DNA from: Anaeromyxobacter_A sp035538735
GTDB taxonomy: Bacteria; Myxococcota; Myxococcia; Myxococcales; Anaeromyxobacteraceae
Reading direction: 5' to 3'
NCBI GenBank assembly: GCA_035538735.1
Contig: DATLJU010000284.1
Span: 1-29,426 of the forward strand
DNA: 29,426 bases
Shown here: piece after piece, positions 28,902 to 29,426 of the stretch
Numbering within the stretch: the first letter of the stretch is position 1
Layout of the letters: every line of letters begins with the position of its first letter
The notes under the pieces: generated by a model
Database searches by the model: none
Told to the model about the DNA's origin: nothing
What the model saw: the letters and a program-made list of their open reading frames with translations, nothing else
Translations under genes and position numbers: made by a program

Positions 28902-29426
28902 ATGACCTGGACGCAGGTCTACACCCCGCTGGGAAACCTTTACCTCTCGGCTCTCGTCGCGGCACTCCCGGTCGTCGTGCTGCTCGGCGCCCTGGCGCTC
29001 TTCCACGTGAAGGCGCACTGGGCGGCCGTGCTCGGCCTCGCCATCGCGCTCCTCATCGCGATCGTCGTCTACCGCATGCCGGTCAGCCTGGCCGGCGCCG
29101 CGGCGCTGAACGGCGCGGCCTTCGGATTGTTGCCCATCGGCTGGATCATCCTGAACGCCATCTTCGTCTACGACATCTCGGTGAAGACCGGGAAGTTCGA
29201 GGTCGTGAAGGAGACCATCGCCGGGCTCGCCAGCGACCGGCGCGGTGTTGCCGATGAGCGCCAGGCCGGCCGCGGGCAGCGGCTTGAAGCCGAGGCCGAT
29301 CAGCATCGCCGCGGAGATGGCGACCGGCGTGCCGAAGCCGGCGGCGCCCTCGATGAAGGCGCCGAACGCGAAGGCGATGAGGAGCACCTGGATGCGCCGA
29401 TCTCCGGCGAGCCCAGCGATGGTGTC
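28902..29426 (+). CDS. lctP: L-lactate permease N-terminus, interrupted at an inverted junction
   Basis: ATG 28902 has GGAG seven bases upstream. The first 114 codons match LldP/LctP from residue 1: YTPLGNLYLSALVAALPVVV, PIGWIILNAIFVYDISVKTG, and ETIAGLASDRR. At 29243 the homology stops. The frame stays open to the window end, but only because it reads the opposite strand of a second lctP copy. The next expected family residues (IQVLLIAF...) are found on the minus strand instead. The lactate/proton symporter role follows from the family and the preceding dehydrogenase. The gene as shown cannot make a working permease. Confidence 0.85.
   Translation, partial: MTWTQVYTPLGNLYLSALVAALPVVVLLGALALFHVKAHWAAVLGLAIALLIAIVVYRMPVSLAGAAALNGAAFGLLPIGWIILNAIFVYDISVKTGKFEVVKETIAGLASDRRGVADERQAGRGQRLEAEADQHRRGDGDRRAEAGGALDEGAEREGDEEHLDAPISGEPSDGV
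29233..29426 (-). pseudogene. lctP: Inverted fragment of a second lactate permease copy
   Basis: Read on the minus strand from 29426, this gives DTIAGLAGDRRIQVLLIAF, then FIEGAAGFGTPVAISAA, then GLGFKPLPAAGLALIGNTAPVA, the stretch that follows residue ~105 in LctP. Its beginning overlaps the end of the plus-strand arm in protein terms, but 5 of 33 bases differ, so it comes from another copy or strain. The homology ends at 29233, where an 11-base GCGACCGGCGC is shared with the plus arm. Confidence 0.75.

Noticed and set aside
29244..29426. Reading the plus-strand extension after 29243 as a novel C-terminal domain of the permease
   Set aside because: The opposite strand is plainly conserved LctP sequence, so the plus frame there is only its reverse complement.

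Overview
The window is a very GC-rich, densely coded bacterial stretch. Two NADH:quinone oxidoreductase (complex I) gene clusters, an AmpG-like permease, a PolX with PHP domain, a DacZ-like diadenylate cyclase and an FAD/Fe-S D-lactate dehydrogenase beside a lactate permease together suggest a delta-type respiratory bacterium (Myxococcota), most like Anaeromyxobacter. That assignment is inferred from protein resemblance and base composition and was not tested. Long open frames opposite the real genes are a by-product of the GC content and are not listed.

Positions 1-9263 (minus strand) hold cluster 1, nuoA-B-C-D-H-I-J-K-L-M, running off the left edge inside nuoM. It has no nuoE, nuoF or nuoG. 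Positions 9433-16159 (plus strand) hold cluster 2, nuoA-B-C-D-G-H-I, with no nuoE/F and no antiporter-like subunits J-N. The two clusters are transcribed away from each other from a 169-bp intergenic region with back-to-back TTGACA-type boxes. The subunits are clearly diverged paralogues. NuoL and NuoM of cluster 1 carry histidine-rich soluble inserts.

Positions 16160-18115 hold an AmpG-like transporter (minus) flanked by two same-orientation copies of a dispersed multi-hairpin repeat of about 90 bp. Positions 18116-22027 hold PolX (minus), then a plus-strand group: a small lipoprotein with a TPR-like tail, a MoaB/MogA-type molybdopterin protein and a TIGR02757-family protein. Positions 22012-24404 (minus) hold a DacZ-like diadenylate cyclase followed two bases later by a GT39-type glycosyltransferase. 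Divergent from these is a DksA/TraR zinc-finger protein (24560-24922) with a strong 3' hairpin. A zinc-ribbon double-FHA protein (minus) follows.

Positions 25884 to the end form a lactate-use unit: a 959-aa FAD/Fe-S D-lactate dehydrogenase and the start of a lactate permease. After 114 codons the permease is interrupted by an inverted junction into a second, non-identical lctP copy on the opposite strand. This is either a real rearrangement or an assembly chimera, and it is the most anomalous piece of the window. Functionally, lactate oxidation feeding the quinone pool and two complex I types fit a flexible anaerobic or facultative respiratory lifestyle.
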